A DNA stretch of 12,590 nt from Candidatus Amesbacteria bacterium RBG_19FT_COMBO_48_16 (GTDB lineage: Bacteria > Patescibacteriota > Microgenomatia > CAZETR01 > Amesbacteraceae), in assembly GCA_001775555.1 (NCBI GenBank), contig MEXE01000005.1, positions 7,196 to 19,785 of the forward strand, read 5' to 3'. The notes below the pieces were generated by a model. That model was not told where the DNA came from. It saw nothing but the letters and a program-made list of their open reading frames with translations, and searched no databases. Shown piece after piece: positions 11,073-12,590 of the stretch. A program made the position numbers and the translations under genes. How positions within the stretch are numbered: the first letter of the stretch is position 1; each line of letters begins with the position of its first letter.

Positions 11073-12008
11073 ACCGCACTGTCCGAACAGCTCGGCCCCC
11101 ATTACGCCAGCATTCCGGACAAAAATCTTTTCAAAAATCAACCCGCCTACCTCCGGGAGGTTTCCGCTCCGGACAATTTAAGTCAGATCCCGGTACTTCT
11201 GGATTCCGCCCGCCTGCAAATGTTTTCCCGCATCACCCAATGTGTGCGCGACGGACTTGCCTTTGCCCTTATAAAAATCGACTCCGACCAGCTCAAAGCC
11301 GCCAATGAGCAGATTCATCATGATTTCGGCGACGAGAGTATCCGCGCCTCGGCCGGCACGATTACCCAAACACTGGCGACAGCCGATCTCTCCTGCGAGC
11401 ATTTCGTGTTCCGCTCTTCCCGGGCAGGTGATGAACTCGTTATATTTTTTTTGTCTCCTACTTCGGAAGATCTGGAGGCCATCACTGCCTTTACCCAAAA
11501 TATCAACCGCCGGACCCAACAGGTTTCCCTACCCACCCCCTCCGGTTCTAAAAAATTCACTCTTTCTTCCTCCGCAGGTCTGGCTTCCTCCGTCGAAACA
11601 GTATTCAAAAACGACGTTGAAAATACCCGACTCCAACTTAAAAGTAACACTATTCCCCATGCTTACAACCTCGCCCATTCCCTGGTTGATAAAGCCAATG
11701 ATCGGGCCGGTGCCATCAAAGTCCTTCACGAACTGACTCATTTCCCCCTGGAAGAACTGCTGTCCATGGATCCCTTAAATTACAAAAATTACATTGCCAA
11801 ACGCCAGGGAGGCCTGCGCACCAGTACTGCCGGCTGGAATATCCTTTTAATGATCGATCAGATCATCACCGCCCGGTTTTTGGAAAGTAAATTCCCCTCC
11901 TCGTCCCAACTTCATTTCGACACTGCCCCTCTGGAAACCTCCGACCCCCATTCCACCCCCTTATTGCGCCGCATCATTTCTTCTTATAACCAAATCTTCA
12001 GAAACTAA
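11052..12008 (+). CDS. Soluble GGDEF-domain protein (putative diguanylate cyclase)
   Basis: A 318-aa cytoplasmic protein with no TM helix. Residues about 70-200 match a GGDEF domain: IKIDSDQLKAANEQIHHDFGD (74-94) aligns with the usual IDIDxLKxINDxxGHxxGD, keeping D77 and D79, K82, N85 and D94. The active-site loop is RAGDEL (124-129), a GGDEF variant in which the metal-binding acidic pair D127-E128 is kept. No RxxD inhibitory site is seen 5 residues before the loop. The N-terminus (1-60) and C-terminus (205-318, helical) match no sensor I recognise. It synthesises c-di-GMP if active, or may act as a degenerate GTP-binding domain. It is divergent from rpsB with an overlapping promoter. Confidence 0.75.
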   Translation: MESNPFQTALSEQLGPHYASIPDKNLFKNQPAYLREVSAPDNLSQIPVLLDSARLQMFSRITQCVRDGLAFALIKIDSDQLKAANEQIHHDFGDESIRASAGTITQTLATADLSCEHFVFRSSRAGDELVIFFLSPTSEDLEAITAFTQNINRRTQQVSLPTPSGSKKFTLSSSAGLASSVETVFKNDVENTRLQLKSNTIPHAYNLAHSLVDKANDRAGAIKVLHELTHFPLEELLSMDPLNYKNYIAKRQGGLRTSTAGWNILLMIDQIITARFLESKFPSSSQLHFDTAPLETSDPHSTPLLRRIISSYNQIFRN

Positions 12009-12018
12009 GGCCTTCTTA

Positions 12019-12252
12019 CTACCTGCGCCGCCCGGAGCCCGGCTCTCCCAGTGCAAATCTGATATCTTCCTCCAATGACTCAACCGGAACTCCCTGGCGA
12101 TCACCTGTCCAATTGATACCTGCCCCGCCGGCTACGACGTAGGCAACGGCAGCAAACGTTTCAACCCCACCGACATTCAAATAAATGTTATACACCCTGT
12201 CCCCAACAATCGGCACTACTCTGACTGTTCTTCGTATAGCCTTCAATGCCAT
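12019..12252 (-). CDS. Small hypothetical protein, possibly membrane-associated
   Basis: 77 aa. The basic N-terminus (MALKAIRRTVRVVPIVGDR) is followed by strand-like YNIYLNV and a moderately hydrophobic stretch (ETFAAVAYVVAGGAGINW, about 31-48). A polar tail ends in GRRR. No family recognised. It starts 4 nt after the stop of the upstream 107-aa gene, so the two form an operon. It ends 10 nt from the convergent GGDEF gene stop. Confidence 0.55.
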   Translation of the reverse strand: MALKAIRRTVRVVPIVGDRVYNIYLNVGGVETFAAVAYVVAGGAGINWTGDRQGVPVESLEEDIRFALGEPGSGRRR

Positions 12253-12256
12253 CTTG

Positions 12257-12580
12257 CTAGCTCTTCTGGTCTGCTGTAAAAGCTAGCACCCCCCTCATCA
12301 CGGATGCAATCTCTATATCCGCAGATGTCATAGCTCGTAGCACTTTATGCCTTTCAACCGAAAGCAAATGTAAGACTTCTCTTGGCAAACTACCCTCCTC
12401 CATTTTTTCCTTCACCGCTCTGCTCAAAGACTGCTTCGCCGTACCGCAACCTCCACATTCATAAACTTCCAAATTGCGAAAGCAGTGTTTACTAACAGTC
12501 AGATCACAAGGCACCCCTTCCACTACCCCCACAACTCTCTCACCTCGAACTACACTCCCTAACTTTTGAAAAATGTTCAT
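12257..12580 (-). CDS. Small four-cysteine hypothetical protein
   Basis: 107 aa, family not recognised. C25, C33, C42 and C45 are spaced C-x7-C-x8-C-x2-C, with ECGGCGTAKQ resembling half a zinc knuckle, so a metal site is possible. The C-terminal 60 residues are helical and charged (SRAVKEKMEEGSLPREVLHLLSVERHKVLRAM). The ATG is only 10 nt from the window edge, so an earlier start or a promoter cannot be judged. It is probably co-transcribed with the 77-aa gene downstream. Confidence 0.6.
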   Translation of the reverse strand: MNIFQKLGSVVRGERVVGVVEGVPCDLTVSKHCFRNLEVYECGGCGTAKQSLSRAVKEKMEEGSLPREVLHLLSVERHKVLRAMTSADIEIASVMRGVLAFTADQKS

Positions 12581-12590
12581 ATTGTGTCAA

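Noticed and set aside
10971..11141. Upstream extension of rpsB by 57 codons
   Set aside because: The extension runs through the leader hairpin and into the divergent GGDEF gene. MKDISLKQLLEAGAHFGH with AGGAG 4 nt upstream is the standard S2 start.
12585..12590. TTGACA at the right edge as a -35 box for the four-cysteine gene
   Set aside because: It is only 4 nt from the ATG, and the sequence 17-18 nt downstream (AAAAGT) is not a -10, so it would not make a transcript for this start.
1..12590. CRISPR array, tRNA or rRNA genes, insertion sequence, transposase, integrase or phage gene
   Set aside because: I saw no spaced direct repeats of 25-40 nt, no cloverleaf or rRNA segments, and no mobile-element proteins. 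The repeats found are short 7-nt tandems.

Overview
The window looks like part of a small-genome bacterium of the Candidate Phyla Radiation (Patescibacteria, most like Microgenomates). This is an inference. It rests on densely packed, often overlapping genes, short single-copy versions of housekeeping proteins (EF-Ts of 150 aa, YbeY of 125 aa), the cluster HIT-rpsU-yqeY-ybeY, many orphan small membrane proteins, and start codons sitting directly behind TATAAT-like boxes. UGA is used as an ordinary stop, for example at the ends of the HIT and 208-aa genes, so this is not a UGA-Gly lineage such as Gracilibacteria/SR1.

Layout. 3-554 (+) is the tail of a membrane protein gene cut by the window edge. 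It converges on dnaX (535-2058, -). Next on the minus strand are HIT, rpsU, yqeY and ybeY (3582 down to 2138), and a pair encoding a secreted helical protein and a one-TM protein (4510 down to 3636). Divergent from that pair is tgt (4568-5815, +), followed by two small + strand genes. A minus-strand block then runs from 11.0 kb down to 6.3 kb: rpsB, tsf, a 70-aa orphan, a 324-aa orphan, frr, two small membrane proteins (one only 45 aa) and the site-2 protease rseP. A GGDEF-domain gene (11052-12008, +) diverges from rpsB. Two small minus-strand orphans close the window.

Functional theme. Most recognised genes serve translation: S2, EF-Ts, RRF, S21, the YbeY rRNA-maturation RNase, the YqeY/GatB-like protein and the Tgt tRNA modification enzyme. 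DnaX (replication clamp loader), RseP (envelope proteolysis) and a putative diguanylate cyclase are added to these. The + strand is C-rich over G even inside + strand genes, so the skew follows the strand and not the gene. The minus strand, which carries most genes, behaves like the leading strand.

The signals not explained by the genes are these. (1) Seven-nucleotide-period tandem repeats occur in three different unit families, plus a weaker fourth; they form the 3' end of yqeY, the 3' end of rpsB and an in-frame insertion in rseP. (2) A 26-bp hairpin-capable element lies inside the dnaX zinc module. (3) A repeated promoter arrangement places the -10 box 6-9 nt before the start codon, predicting leaderless transcripts. 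(4) Two divergent gene pairs have physically overlapping promoters. (5) tgt carries an insert whose base skew is opposite to its surroundings.
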